From JAWKIW01 sp041394145 (lineage in GTDB: Bacteria > Actinomycetota > Acidimicrobiia > Acidimicrobiales > Acidimicrobilacustridaceae), in the NCBI GenBank assembly GCA_041394145.1, contig JAWKIW010000022.1, forward strand, positions 19,588 to 83,587: a stretch of 64,000 bases of DNA. Reading direction: 5' to 3'. Positions 47,301 through 55,933 of the stretch are shown here, piece after piece. Below the pieces are notes generated by a model. It worked only from the letters and a program-made list of their open reading frames with translations, had not been told where the DNA came from and searched no databases. Each line of letters opens with the position of its first letter. The stretch's first letter is position 1. The translations under genes and the position numbers were made by a program.

Positions 47301-47652
47301 CGGCCAGCGCCCGCTCGAGCCGCCCCACGCGCCGGGCCCGCTCGGCGTCGTCGACGGCGCCGAGGGCGGTGAGCACCTCGTCGTCGTCCACGGGCGCGCC
47401 TCCGGCCGCCAGGTGGTCAGCAGCCTGGGCGAGGCGGGAGCGCACCCGTCCACGCAGCTCCGCCGTGGCGGCCTCGGTGAAGCTCACGATGCACAGCTGC
47501 GAGGCGGTGAGGCCCTCCTCGGCCACGAACCGGGTGGCCAGCGCCGCCAGGGCGAAGGTCTTGCCCGTGCCGGCGCTGGCCTCCAGGACCGTCAGCGCCT
47601 CGGGCAGCGCCCCGGTCAGCGAGAAGGGCTCCGTCGTCGTCGCGGCGCTCAC
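44320..47652 (-). CDS. recB: Exodeoxyribonuclease V beta subunit RecB
   Basis: 1110 residues, the normal size. The helicase half has Walker A EASAGTGKTFALAAL, LIDEFQDTDQVQW (motif II), LVGDPKQSIYRFRGAE, LTVHMAKGLEFPVVLCP and LLYVALTRAKHRL. The C-terminal nuclease domain has GTLVHAVLE, the IDLVAR strand (Asp) and WLADYKTNRLP (Asp and Lys) of the RecB/AddB exonuclease site. GTG 47652 overlaps the recC stop (GTGA), and the recB stop overlaps the recD start. Large and intact, unlike recC. Confidence 0.96.
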   Translation of the reverse strand: MSAATTTEPFSLTGALPEALTVLEASAGTGKTFALAALATRFVAEEGLTASQLCIVSFTEAATAELRGRVRSRLAQAADHLAAGGAPVDDDEVLTALGAVDDAERARRVGRLERALADFDSATISTIPGFCSRVVAAGREAAATPITADDGDVAEVVGDVYLARYGGGRPAPAELPKLVQAVEARLGLADARMALPDDQARAGRYPERVALLEEVAALVDELVDAVLERRAHQRRRTFDSLLTDARELLGGPHGAAAVAALRARFGIVLIDEFQDTDQVQWDIFRTAFLDGDDPVRVVLVGDPKQSIYRFRGAELSAYLAARDFAEATGGRRATLDVNRRSDKPLLDALERIFGGYEFGDPTVAFAAVQAADAHAPSPLDAVGAGDAAPLQVRCVGAEVPNVGEARARVLPDLVAEVIRLLNTAWITDKGGRRRLKASDIGVLVRSNADASRYADALSAAGVSAASSSSDSVLESPAANEWRILLAALERPTSPGPVRAAILGWFVGLPATQLDALSDEALGEHMDRFRRWAARLSDRGLPGLLGELRAAGLAPRVLSRVGGERDLTDLDHIAELLQSATGGRPIGPSGLLAALTALGAQSPFGSTEDPVAPELLARRIDRDDDTVKVLTVHMAKGLEFPVVLCPTLWAAPGGKVGVKHAWDGRMRRIDTNSIAVPGTGSGSKDFTGIDHLDKLERDGESRRLLYVALTRAKHRLVLWWYRPHQGKPPLGGLLGHACGLEDGAVDIDVLVATSGGCIARADVATPAPHLVLASHDDAAPPVLEVASADRRLEDRWRIWSFTAVQGAAVARATAPSPAPPVLGGNDERTEAAGADDELVLTDLAGAPPGGAGTSLLLRDVPGGTAFGTLVHAVLERTDFAAADLHDELRIRCAEGLQRRRLSVTPDHLAEGLLAALRAPLGGPVGERHLAELSRADRLDELGFDLPLAGFDATDLAAVLADHLPADDPLRPWVEQAAAGGLRVEVAGWLTGSIDLVARCSIAGTTRYWLADYKTNRLPDGSDYGQDDLVGAMEHHGYPLQATLYLVALHRYLRRRLEGYEPDRDLVGAAYLFLRGMDPGRSAGDTRGVLWWRPPTAALDELDALFADGARP

Positions 47653-50600
47653 GGCGCGCCCTCCTCGTCGACGGCGGGCAGCGCGGGCTCGCTCTCGAGG
47701 ACGGTCGCGGTCCGCGCCATCGTGCCCCACAGCTGCTCCGCCCAGTACCGGAGCCGCGACGTTGCCTCCGCGCCGCCGATCTGCTCGTCCGGGCGGACCG
47801 GAAGGACGAGCAGTGCGTCGAAGTCGGTCGGGAACAGCCGCCCGATCCACGCATCCTCGGCCTCGCCGTACCGGTCGAACCACCTCCCCCGGGCCGCCGG
47901 CACACCGTCGCAGAACAACGCCCGGCTCGTCGCGGGGAAGAACGGCACCGCGTCTCGGCCCGCGGTGCGGTGGAGCCGAAGCACCGCCGCCACCACCTCG
48001 TCGGCCCGCCCGGCCTCCTGCAGCTCGACGCGCTGCACGCCGAGCTTGCCCTTCTTGCCGTCGCGGGCGCCGCCCACGGTGATCGACCGCCACCGCCGGC
48101 TCGGATCGACACCGGACAGCACGGCGAGGCGGACCCACGCGGTGAGGAGGTCCTTGTCCTTCAACGACGAGGGCGTGATGGTGACGACGAGGTCGTCGCA
48201 CACACCGGGCACGTGACCCTCGATGACGACCTCCGTGCCATCGGCGTCGACGACCCGGACTTCCACCGCCACCGTCTGCGGATCGTGCGGCACGTCCCCG
48301 AGCTCGATCGACAGCTGCGCCAGGAGCTGGCGGACCCGCGTCCGGGCCTCGACCACGGCGGTGTCCCCGAAGGCCAGCGGCGGCACCGCACCACGACGAC
48401 GTTCGACACGCTCCCACGTCGCCGGATCGACGACCTGCGAGCCGTCATCCGCACGTCCGGCCTCCAGGTGGGCGTCGAGCAGGGCCCGGGTGATCTTCCA
48501 CTTGTCGAGGCCGGCCAGCTTCACGGGGATCTGATCCTCGGCGACCTCGTCCTCATCGGGCAGGCGGACACCGAGCCGTCCCTGGAGGAGCACCTTCGCC
48601 GGGTTCGCGCAGGCGGCGATGAGGTCGGCCAGCGGGACCACCGGTGCGCCCCCGTGGTCGAGGCCCGCCACCGGCTCGGGTGGCGGCAGCGGCTCGGGCA
48701 GGAACAGCTCGACGGCCCCCTGGCCGCGGCGGGCCTCGGCGGCCGACCGGGCGCCTGCGTCGAAGCTCCACGGGCCGTCGACGCCCAGCCCGCCCGGCAG
48801 GAACGCGGCCTCGGCCCATGCCTGACGAGGGTGGTCGACGGTCAGCAGGTCGCGTGCCCGCGTGATGCCCTCGTCTGCCCCGTCGGGCACCCGCACGGTG
48901 GCGTCGATCACGTCGAACAGCTCGGCCAGCGCCACCGCCGGCGGCACCTCGGCGTTGGTGCGCAGGTCGTGCCCGGTGCTGCAGATGACGAGCCGCTCCC
49001 CGGCGGCCAGGACGGCGTCGAGCAGCTGCGCTCGTTGCTCACTGCGGGGGTCGCGGTCGCCGAGGCACGGCTCGGCGGCCACGAGGTCCTCGGCGGCGGC
49101 CAGCCCGCCGGCGGTGACGTCGTCGTCGAGGCCGAGCAGGCACACCACCCGGTGGGGCACGCCGCGCTGGGCCGTGAGCGACGACACGGTGATCGCCCCC
49201 GTGCCGAATCGGGGCCGGCCCGGGCTGCCGGCGAGGCGGGCGCGCAGCAGGGCCGCCAGCTCGGCCGGCTCGACCGGCTGGGTGCGTGGTGCACCGTCGA
49301 CGGTGGCCTCGTCGGCGACGGCCGCCAGGGTCCGTTCGACGGCGAGCCACTGCCAGGCGTCTGCGTCGGGCACGGAGCACAGCGTCGGCAGCGCCTCGCC
49401 CAGCGCACCGACCCAGTCGGCCACCGAGCACGGCGTGCGCAGGGCGGTGACGGCCGCGCCGAGGTGGTGGAGCAGCTCGGCCAGCGCGCCGGCGACGGTG
49501 ACGTCGTCGCCCTCGACGTCGGCGAACGGGACGACGTCGCCGGGCCCCAGCCGGTGGCCGCCGGCGGCCATGGTGGCGCCGAGCAGCAGCTGGTCGAGGC
49601 CCGCCCGCCACGTGTGGACGCCGTCGAGCGCCGCCGGCAGCCCGAAGGTGGCCTGACCCTCGGCGTCGAGGCCCCACCGCACGTTGGTGGCCTCGACCCA
49701 CTCGCTGATCCGCCCGAGGGCGTCGGCGTCGAGGCCGAACCGGTGCCGCACCGGTGCCCGGGAGGCGAACGCCACCACGCTGCTCGCCCGGAGGCGCCCG
49801 TCGAGCAGGTCGAGCAGGCCGGCGGCGGCGTCGAGCAGGGCGTTGTCCCGGCGAAGGCTGCGATCGGCGACCTGCACCGGCAACCGCGGGACACCGTGGT
49901 CCGGATCGCCGGCGAAGGTGGCCTCGACGAGGGGGGCGAACCCGCCCGGGTCGGCGCACAGCACCGCGACGTCGCGGGGCTCGAAGCGGGGAGACCCGTC
50001 GTCGTCGCGCTCCTCGAGCAGGTGCAGCAGGGCGTCGCGCAGCACCTCGACCTGGCGGGCCGGCCCGTAGGTGCGGTGCCACCGGATGCTGGGGTCGGCG
50101 GCATCGAGGACGGGCAGCTCGCGGACCACGCCGGCGTCGGTCCAGGCGTCGGCTCGGATGCCGTGCTGCAGGCGGGCCAGCACGGAGGCGTCGGCGGGCA
50201 GCGGCGGCGGCGGGTCGGGCGCCACGATGTCGGGACGGTCGACCTGCTGCGCCGCGCCGAAGCAACAGGTTGGCCTCCGCGAGGTCCGGCCCCACCCGGT
50301 GACGAGCGGGTGCGCGCTGCCCGCCACGGCGGCGTCGTCGGAGCGCAGGACCGGCAGCGCCAGCGGGCCGGTCAGCCGATCGGCGACCCAGGCCCAGTCC
50401 GCCGGCGACGCCACCGGTGCCAGCACGTGCACCTCGCAGGGCGCGCCAGGGCGCACACCAGGTCGAGGTGGGGCGACGGCAGGCTGGCCAGGCCGAAGAG
50501 GAACACCCGCTCGGGCACCTCGGCGAGGTGGTCGTCGACCTCGCCCTCCCGCAGGGCCTGCGCTCGCCGCCAGGCGCTGCGCATCGGTCGGACCGCCACC

Positions 50601-51086
50601 CAGCCGGTGCTGCACGTCCCGCCACAGCGCCGGCTGCCAGCGCTGGTGCTCGTCGAGCGCGAGGCCGGTGGCGCCGACGTCGTCGCCGGCGCTCCAGCGC
50701 AGGACCATGCCCGGGCGGTACAGGGCGTAGCGGTCGAACAGGTCGGCGATGGCGCGCGCCCGCACCGCGTCGGCCGGGAGGCCGAGCTCCTCGCCCCGCT
50801 CGACCAGCACCTCGTGGATGGCCCAGGTGAGCGGGCCCACCGCCCACGCCCTGTACCCGTCGTCGTCGCCCAGCACCCTCGCCACGAGCGCGGCCGGGAA
50901 GGCGAAGTCGAGGTTGGCGGCGACCCCGAGGCGCCCCGCCACGCGTCGCGTCACCCAGTCGCGCACGCCGGCGCCCGGCACGACGACGACCTCGGGCGTG
51001 AACGGATCGGCGAGCGGGACCTCCAGCCGATCCGCCAGCTCGTCGGCCAGCGGTTCGAGCGACCCCGCCACGGTCAGGTGCAGCAC
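47649..51086 (-). CDS. recC: Exodeoxyribonuclease V gamma subunit RecC, locally frameshifted
   Basis: About 1145 residues, the inactive helicase-like subunit that reads the Chi-type signal. It starts VLHLTVAGSLEPLADELAD, a usual RecC opening, and carries FGTGAITVSSLTAQRGVPHRVVCLLGLDD (degenerate helicase motifs, given by ITVSSLTAQRGVPHRVVCLL) and a RecC-type C-terminus. Between about 50270 and 50600 the frame slips and returns: the other frame gives ERVFLFGLASLPSPHLDLV, then RDLAEANLL. GTG 51086 is six bases after TATGTT, supporting a leaderless operon start. Confidence 0.92.
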   Translation of the reverse strand: MLHLTVAGSLEPLADELADRLEVPLADPFTPEVVVVPGAGVRDWVTRRVAGRLGVAANLDFAFPAALVARVLGDDDGYRAWAVGPLTWAIHEVLVERGEELGLPADAVRARAIADLFDRYALYRPGMVLRWSAGDDVGATGLALDEHQRWQPALWRDVQHRLGGGPTDAQRLAASAGPAGGRGRRPPRRGARAGVPLRPGQPAVAPPRPGVRPGAPCEVHVLAPVASPADWAWVADRLTGPLALPVLRSDDAAVAGSAHPLVTGWGRTSRRPTCCFGAAQQVDRPDIVAPDPPPPLPADASVLARLQHGIRADAWTDAGVVRELPVLDAADPSIRWHRTYGPARQVEVLRDALLHLLEERDDDGSPRFEPRDVAVLCADPGGFAPLVEATFAGDPDHGVPRLPVQVADRSLRRDNALLDAAAGLLDLLDGRLRASSVVAFASRAPVRHRFGLDADALGRISEWVEATNVRWGLDAEGQATFGLPAALDGVHTWRAGLDQLLLGATMAAGGHRLGPGDVVPFADVEGDDVTVAGALAELLHHLGAAVTALRTPCSVADWVGALGEALPTLCSVPDADAWQWLAVERTLAAVADEATVDGAPRTQPVEPAELAALLRARLAGSPGRPRFGTGAITVSSLTAQRGVPHRVVCLLGLDDDVTAGGLAAAEDLVAAEPCLGDRDPRSEQRAQLLDAVLAAGERLVICSTGHDLRTNAEVPPAVALAELFDVIDATVRVPDGADEGITRARDLLTVDHPRQAWAEAAFLPGGLGVDGPWSFDAGARSAAEARRGQGAVELFLPEPLPPPEPVAGLDHGGAPVVPLADLIAACANPAKVLLQGRLGVRLPDEDEVAEDQIPVKLAGLDKWKITRALLDAHLEAGRADDGSQVVDPATWERVERRRGAVPPLAFGDTAVVEARTRVRQLLAQLSIELGDVPHDPQTVAVEVRVVDADGTEVVIEGHVPGVCDDLVVTITPSSLKDKDLLTAWVRLAVLSGVDPSRRWRSITVGGARDGKKGKLGVQRVELQEAGRADEVVAAVLRLHRTAGRDAVPFFPATSRALFCDGVPAARGRWFDRYGEAEDAWIGRLFPTDFDALLVLPVRPDEQIGGAEATSRLRYWAEQLWGTMARTATVLESEPALPAVDEEGAP

Positions 51087-51092
51087 ATGAGG

Positions 51093-51098
51093 AACATA
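51093..51098 (-). promoter_or_regulatory. Candidate -10 element of recC-recB-recD operon
   Basis: TATGTT on the minus strand, six bases before the recC GTG at 51086, in a locally AT-rich patch. Confidence 0.6.
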
Positions 51099-51178
51099 GC
51101 GAGGTGGTGTGACACCGCCCGGCGGGCGGCCCGACGCACTACGGTCACGCCAGGGCGGGCGGACCTCGGAGCACCCTG

Positions 51179-51852
51179 ATGGCGGACGCGCCCCCGATCC
51201 CGAACACCGCACGCACCGACCGGCGCGACGCCCTCAAGCGCCTCGGCGTCGGGGCCGCCGCGGCCTGGGCCGCCGACGGTCCTGAGCCAGCCGTCCGCCG
51301 CTGCCGCCACCCAGCCGCCCCCGGTCGGCTGCCGCGGCTGCACCAGCCCGACCATCGTCAACCCGGAGCCGAAGCCGGGACGCTGTACACCCAGCCGCCG
51401 GGCTGGACGTTCAACGCCGGCACGAACCAGACGTACCCCTACGCCGGCCAACCCGTCGTCCCACCGCCTGCGCCGGCGGTGCCCGGCCTGCAGTGGTTCT
51501 TCGTCGACACCGCCGGCCAGGACGGCGTCACCATGAGCCAGGTCGTGGACGTCGCCGCGCCGCCGCGGACGGCACCCACCGCGCCGTCCTGTCGTTCTGG
51601 TGGATCGCCGCCGACTACCTCCGGGCCTCGCTGCTGTTCACCGACGGGACGAACCCGACCGGCTCGTGGCTCGGCCCGACCATCGGGCCGACGGTCCCCA
51701 CCAACGGGATCTACCCGTTCGACCCCTTCACCTCCCCGGGCATCCCCGTGCCGGCCGGCACCACCAAGGCCGTGATCTCGTTCCTCACGGTCATCGGGCC
51801 GAACCCCGGCCCCCAGGTCGGCCTCGACGTCATCGACCTGACGATCTGCTGA
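51179..51852 (+). CDS. Small Tat-exported protein of unknown function, frameshifted
   Basis: About 224 residues. The N-terminus (TARTDRRDALKRLGVGAAAAW) looks like a twin-arginine signal with a short hydrophobic run. Frames change near 51275, 51360 and 51560. The pieces give a Pro-rich part (TLYTQPPGWTFNAGTNQTYPY), a beta-rich stretch (LQWFFVDTAGQDGVTMSQVVDVA) and an end (FWWIAADYLRASLLFTDGTN... VISFLTVIGPNPGPQVGLDVIDLTI). This resembles secreted beta-sandwich proteins. TACGGT at 51140-51145 may be the -10, and GGAG lies seven bases before ATG 51179. No function can be assigned. Confidence 0.6.
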
Positions 51853-51878
51853 GTGAGGATCTGCTGAACGATCTGCTG
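51843..51878 (+). repeat. Three copies of GATCTGCTG
   Basis: GATCTGCTG occurs at 51843, 51858 and 51870, spanning the stop of the secreted protein and the following gap. The first two are followed by A, giving TGA stops. Possibly slippage. Confidence 0.7.
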
Positions 51879-51880
51879 GA

Positions 51881-51895
51881 GCCGGCGGCGCCGGC
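51881..51895. terminator. GC hairpin between convergent genes
   Basis: GCCGGC-GGC-GCCGGC forms a 6-base stem with a 3-base loop between two converging genes (ends at 51852 and 51899). There is no T-run, so it is a weak candidate for a two-way terminator. Confidence 0.35.
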
Positions 51896-51898
51896 GGG

Positions 51899-52728
51899 TC
51901 AGCCGGCCTCGGGCAGCGCCGCCGCCGGGGTCAGCACCACGGTCTCGCAGTTGACGACGTCGGCGCCGTCGGCACCCTGGTGGTCGCGGCACTCGTCGAC
52001 GTGGTCCTCCCCGTCGAGGAAGTCCCAGCCGGCGTCGCCGAACAGCTTGTCGTTGCCCGTCCCGCCGACGACCACGTCGTCGCCGCCGGCCCCGCGCAGC
52101 ACGTCGTAGCCGTCCTCGCCGAAGAGGTGGTCGTCGCCGTTGCTGCCGATGAGCACGTCCCACCCGGGACCGCCGTAGGCCGCCACCGAGTCGGCGCCCA
52201 GCGCCAGCACCACGTCGTCGCCCTCGCCCATCTCGGCCCACTCCGAGCCACCGTTGAGGTAGGCCGGTCGTCGCCGTCGAAGCCGTAGACGTCGTTGTTG
52301 CCGGCGTAGGTGATGACGGTGTCGTTGCCGGCGGCCAGGTAGATGGTGTTGTAGCCGGCATGGCCGTAGGCGTCACCCGCTGGCCCGTACAGCGCACACG
52401 AGGTCGTCACCCGGGTTGGCCCACACCTCGATGTCGGGGCCGATGGCCGCGATCACGTCGTCGCCGGGGTGCCGGTGACGTCCTCGCCTGGCTCGCCCAC
52501 GATGGTCGCCGGCCGGCCCTGGCAGGTGGGGACGGTCCGCGCCGTTGCCCCTGGCGAGGACGCCGGGTCCGTCGACCGCCGCCGTGCGGGCACTGCGGGG
52601 CCGGCGCCGAGGCCCACCACGGCGAGCACGGCCAGGCCGGCGACCGCAGCCCGGCTGCGGCGGAGGGGTCGGCGTCGGCGGACTGGGGGCAGGTCGGTGC
52701 TCGGCGCAGGGTGCGGCGTGACGGACAT
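51899..52728 (-). CDS. Secreted RTX-type calcium-binding repeat protein, frameshifted
   Basis: About 275 residues. A signal peptide (basic RRRRPLRRSR, then VAGLAVLAVVGLGAGPAV) is followed by GxxGDDxxx nonapeptide repeats: GDDVVLALGADS, GGPGWDVLIGSNGDDHLFGEDGYDVLRGAGGDDVVVGG (given by VLIGSNGDDHLFGEDG) and GTGNDKLFGDAGWDFLDG. These fold into a Ca2+-loaded beta-roll outside the cell. A CRDHQG...CET pair at the end may form a disulfide. The frame changes near 52465, 52400 and 52262; each segment is good repeat sequence. ATG 52728 has GAGGAGGAG seven bases before it. No toxin or enzyme domain is attached. Confidence 0.8.
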
Positions 52729-52744
52729 GGCAGCTCCTCCTCGA

Positions 52745-54008
52745 TGCGCGTCTCGGAGAGACTGACCGACGACGAGGCCGGCCGCTTATGCTCGCCGACC
52801 CCAGCGCCGGGAAGGTCGACCGCAGGTCCGGGTGCACCACCTGCCAGACCCGCTCGGTGCGGTCGTCGCCATCGAGCCGCGCCGGGCCGAGGTCGACCAG
52901 CGTGACCCCGTCGAGGCAGGTCGCCCCCGACGGCGGCGGCCCCGTCTCCGACACGAGGATCTGACCACCGTGGCCGCAGGCCCGCAGCCGCATCCCGCGG
53001 GACGGCCCCGCCGACGTAGCCCCGGTGTCACGCCGGTGCACGCCGTCGACGTGCACGGCCATGCGCACGGACAGCCCCGGCAGCTCGGCGGCCAGGCGGC
53101 GTTGAGCCGCGACGGCCGCGCCGATGGCGGCGGCCGGCCGGGAGAACGCCGATGGCGCTCTCCCTGCGCCCTGGTACAGCGGGCGCACCCCGCCGGCACC
53201 GGTGATCACCTCGTCGAGCACCTCGTAGTGCTGCGCCGGTGCCGATCCCGGACCGCTCTCGCCGAGCAGCTCGGTCAGCAGCAGGGCCACGGTCCCGGCC
53301 GTCGTCGGCTCGGCCCCGGTGGCCGCTCGCGATCCTCCGGTCGAGCTCGACGAGCGTCGCGGACGGCTCGGTGCCGACCTCGGCGAGCAGGTGCTGCCGG
53401 TAGGCCTGGAAGGCAGCGCGCATCGATGTGCCGTCCCGACCCGGCCAACGCGCATGAGCAGCGCCTGCGGCCGTTCGCGGAAGGGCTCGACCTCGATGAG
53501 CGGCTCGACCCGGTCGATGGCGATGGCCACTCCTGCAGGTCGACCAGCAGCCCGGCCAGCCTCCTCGGTGGCGTCGGCGCGCCGCTCGGCCAGCCGGCGG
53601 GCCTCCCCATGGCCCAGTCCTCGCCGGCGAACCTGCGTAGGCGTCACCGCGCCACAACCGGAGCGCCGCCTCGTAGTGGGCGACCGCAGCCATGGCGTCG
53701 TCGGTGGACCTCGCCAGGGCGACGAGGGCGTCGAAGCGCGCCGCGTCGACCTGCTCGGCCTGGAGCAGGTAGCCGGGCGCCACGGTCGCCAGCTGCCCGG
53801 CACCGACGACCCTGCGCAGCCGGCTCATCGCCGTGCGCAGCGCGCCGGCCGTGAGCCCGAGCCGGTCCGACAGCTCGTCGGCGGACACCACGGTCCCGGC
53901 CCGCATCACGAGCAGGCTCAGCAACCGACGCTGCGCCGCGCTCCGCAGGCGGACCGGCCTCCCGTCCGGTGGCACGACGCGCAGCGGGCCGAGCACCAGG
54001 TACTCCAT
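52745..54008 (-). CDS. BTAD-type regulator with degenerate cyclase-like domain, heavily frameshifted
   Basis: About 420 residues. The N-terminal winged helix (EYLVLGPLRVVPPDG, LSLLVMRAGTVVSADELSDRL) and BTAD helices (ARFDALVALARS, YEAALRLWRGDAY, FQAYRQHLLAEVGTEPSATL) match SARP/BTAD activators. A C-terminal part (ALLLTELLGESGPG, AIGAAVAAQRRLAAELPGLSVRMAVHVDG, ILVSETGPPPSGATCLDGV) resembles class III cyclase domains without their metal-binding Asp pair. The usual ATPase and TPR region is absent, or the gene ends early. The frame breaks near 53625, 53430 and 53335. GGAGG precedes ATG 54008 and TAGGGT is at 54036-54041. The exact stop is unclear. Confidence 0.68.
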
Positions 54009-54176
54009 CGCCCCACACCTCCCACGCCGCGCCCCACCCTACGTCATCGCCGCGGGGCGCGGGCCGGGAACTGACGCGCCGCTGTAACCGCCGCTCGCCA
54101 ACCTCTGCGTCACCGAACCGGGCAACGGGTGTCGCACACCAGCGCCAGCCCACCACCGATCTGGAGGACATCGACC

Positions 54177-54452
54177 GTGATCTTCGTGACGACCTACAAG
54201 GTCAAGCCGTACCTCACCAAGGAGGAGACCGCCGAGCTGATGGCCGTGTTCGCCGCCAACGGCGAAGGCCCCGGCACCATCGCCCACTACGTCGCGGCCG
54301 ACGGAAGCCACGGCGTCGTCATCTCCGACAACGAGGACCTCGCCGCCAGCTACCGCAACATCCTCAACTACTCGCCGTGGGTCGAGTACGAGTCGCGGGC
54401 GATGCTGGCCGTCCAAGACGCCGTGCCCCACATCATGGACGCGCTCGGCTGA
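54177..54452 (+). CDS. Small alpha+beta protein, DUF3303-like
   Basis: 91 residues, cytosolic. It begins VIFVTTYKVKPYLTKEE and continues with GPGTIAHYVAADGSHGVVISDNEDLAASYRNIL, a beta-alpha-beta pattern like ferredoxin-fold dimeric proteins of the DUF3303 type (compared from memory). The GTG at 54177 is chosen over ATG 54129 because GGAGG lies about nine bases before it and the fold starts there. It is followed by a second small protein after 56 bases and lies divergent from the BTAD regulator, which may control the pair. Confidence 0.65.
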   Translation: MIFVTTYKVKPYLTKEETAELMAVFAANGEGPGTIAHYVAADGSHGVVISDNEDLAASYRNILNYSPWVEYESRAMLAVQDAVPHIMDALG

Positions 54453-54508
54453 GCCGACCCCCACGACCACCGCAGCAGACCGACCCAACCCGACCAGAGG
54501 AGCAACCC

Positions 54509-54820
54509 ATGGGACACATGCAGCTGTCGCACACCAAGATCGTCCCCGAGGCCTGGCAGGACCTCACCCCCGAGCAGAACGACGCCCAATCGGCCGCCAT
54601 CTACGAGGTCATCGGCCGCAACGGCGGCGACGTCAAGGTCGTCGGCTGGCTGCCGAGCAACATCTCGCTGGTGTCGGTCATCGAGTACCCCGACGAGACC
54701 GCGGCCAAGCGCAGCGTCGCCGAGATCGTCGCCCTCGGCACCCTCGAGTTCACCTCGATCCAGAACATCTGGGACGTCGGCGAGTGGACCCAGATGCTGC
54801 GCGCCGCCAACGGCGGCTGA
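54509..54820 (+). CDS. Small conserved-looking protein, unknown function
   Basis: 103 residues. It starts MGHMQLSHTKIVPEAWQDL and has a beta-alpha-beta arrangement (DVKVVGWLPSNISLVSVIEYPDETAAKRSVAEI, given by VVGWLPSNISLVSVIEYPD), again like a dimeric ferredoxin-like barrel. GAGGAG lies seven bases before the ATG, a strong site for this DNA. Probably cotranscribed with the gene at 54177. I cannot assign a function; a small-molecule or stress role is only a guess. Confidence 0.7.
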   Translation: MGHMQLSHTKIVPEAWQDLTPEQNDAQSAAIYEVIGRNGGDVKVVGWLPSNISLVSVIEYPDETAAKRSVAEIVALGTLEFTSIQNIWDVGEWTQMLRAANGG

Positions 54821-54836
54821 CGACGGCTGACGACGG

Positions 54837-55874
54837 TCAGCTGCGGTCGACCGGGTCGGCGTCGGCGAGGCCGGCCCGGTCGAGGGCCTCGGCGGTGAGC
54901 ACCCGGCCCAGCTCGATCATCTCGGCGGCCCGGTGGAAGTCGAGGCTGCGGCAGGCGTCCTTGGGCACCTCCACCAGCACGTCGGGTGGGTAGCTGGCCA
55001 GCCGGTAGCGCAGCAGCACGCTCTGCATGACGTCGAGCGAGCGGCTCATCATGTCGAGCTTGGACAGCCCCGCCGGCAGCGGCTCGAACGGCTCGCCCTC
55101 GGCCGTGGGCACGGCGGTGGGCACCTCGACGGGCTCGGACACGACCAGCTCGGGCGCGTCGAGGACGTCGTCCTCGTGGCGACCGAAGCGGGCCATCACC
55201 GACCGGACCGAGTCCCGGTCGAGCAGCGTGGCCGCGCTGCGCCGGAAGCGGTCGATCCACTCGTCCATCGGCCCGGGCTCGGCCGGCTCGACCTCGGGCG
55301 CCCCGACCGTCGGCCCGATGACCGGCCCGGCGAGGGAGACGGCGACGGTGACGTCGGCCTGCACCGAGGCCGTCGGGGCGATGGGGATCGGGTTCAGGAT
55401 CCCGCCGTCGGCGAGGAGGCGGCCGTTGAGCATCACCGGCGTGATGACCCCGGGGATGGCGATCGAGGCCCGGATGGCCACGTCGACCAGGCCCTCCTGG
55501 AACCACACCTCGCGACGGGCGCCGAGGTCGGTGGCCACCGCCGTGTACGGGATGGGCAGGTCCTCGATCCGGGCCCCGGCGAGCAGGTCGCGCACCCGGG
55601 CCACGACCTTGGCCGCCCGGATGGCGCCCGGTGCCGACAGCGAGACGTCGAGCAGCCGCATCACGTCGAGCTGGCCGAGGTCGAGGACCCAGTCGGTGTA
55701 GTCGTCGAGCTTGTCGGCGGCGTGCAGCCCACCCACCAGCGCCCCCATCGACGAGCCGGCGACGGCCACGATCTCGAAGCCCCGCTCGGTGAGGACCTGG
55801 ACGGTGCCGATGTGGGCGTAGCCGCGCGCCCCGCCGCTGCCGAGCACCAGGGCCACCCTCGTCGGCTGCTCCAC
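54837..55874 (-). CDS. Patatin-like phospholipase (RssA/YchK-type)
   Basis: 345-residue lipid acyl hydrolase. The oxyanion motif is VLGSGGARGYAHIG, the nucleophile is Ser in VAGSSMGALVGGL (GxSxG) and the catalytic Asp is in LLADGGILNPIPI (DGG). The dyad is complete. The C-terminal 120 residues are acidic and less conserved. No signal peptide. GTG 55874 is eight bases after TAGACT. It is divergent by 59 bases from the macro-like/SIR2 gene. The type is common in actinobacteria, so a housekeeping role is as likely as a defence role. Confidence 0.93.
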   Translation of the reverse strand: MEQPTRVALVLGSGGARGYAHIGTVQVLTERGFEIVAVAGSSMGALVGGLHAADKLDDYTDWVLDLGQLDVMRLLDVSLSAPGAIRAAKVVARVRDLLAGARIEDLPIPYTAVATDLGARREVWFQEGLVDVAIRASIAIPGVITPVMLNGRLLADGGILNPIPIAPTASVQADVTVAVSLAGPVIGPTVGAPEVEPAEPGPMDEWIDRFRRSAATLLDRDSVRSVMARFGRHEDDVLDAPELVVSEPVEVPTAVPTAEGEPFEPLPAGLSKLDMMSRSLDVMQSVLLRYRLASYPPDVLVEVPKDACRSLDFHRAAEMIELGRVLTAEALDRAGLADADPVDRS

Positions 55875-55882
55875 GGACCCGG

Positions 55883-55888
55883 AGTCTA
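55883..55888 (-). promoter_or_regulatory. Candidate -10 element, leaderless patatin promoter
   Basis: TAGACT on the minus strand, eight bases before GTG 55874. Confidence 0.5.
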
Positions 55889-55921
55889 CGGAGCCTCGAC
55901 GAAGCGCCCGGGCAACCGGCG

Positions 55922-55927
55922 TAGCGT
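55922..55927 (+). promoter_or_regulatory. Candidate -10 element, leaderless macro-SIR2 promoter
   Basis: TAGCGT six bases before ATG 55934, matching the hexamer used by the zinc-ribbon gene. Confidence 0.5.
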
Positions 55928-55933
55928 CTGCCC

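Noticed and set aside
54837..55874. Patatin gene as a CBASS CapV effector
   Set aside because: No cGAS-like nucleotidyltransferase, Cap2/Cap3 or sensor gene is nearby, and the sequence is of the common RssA/YchK type.
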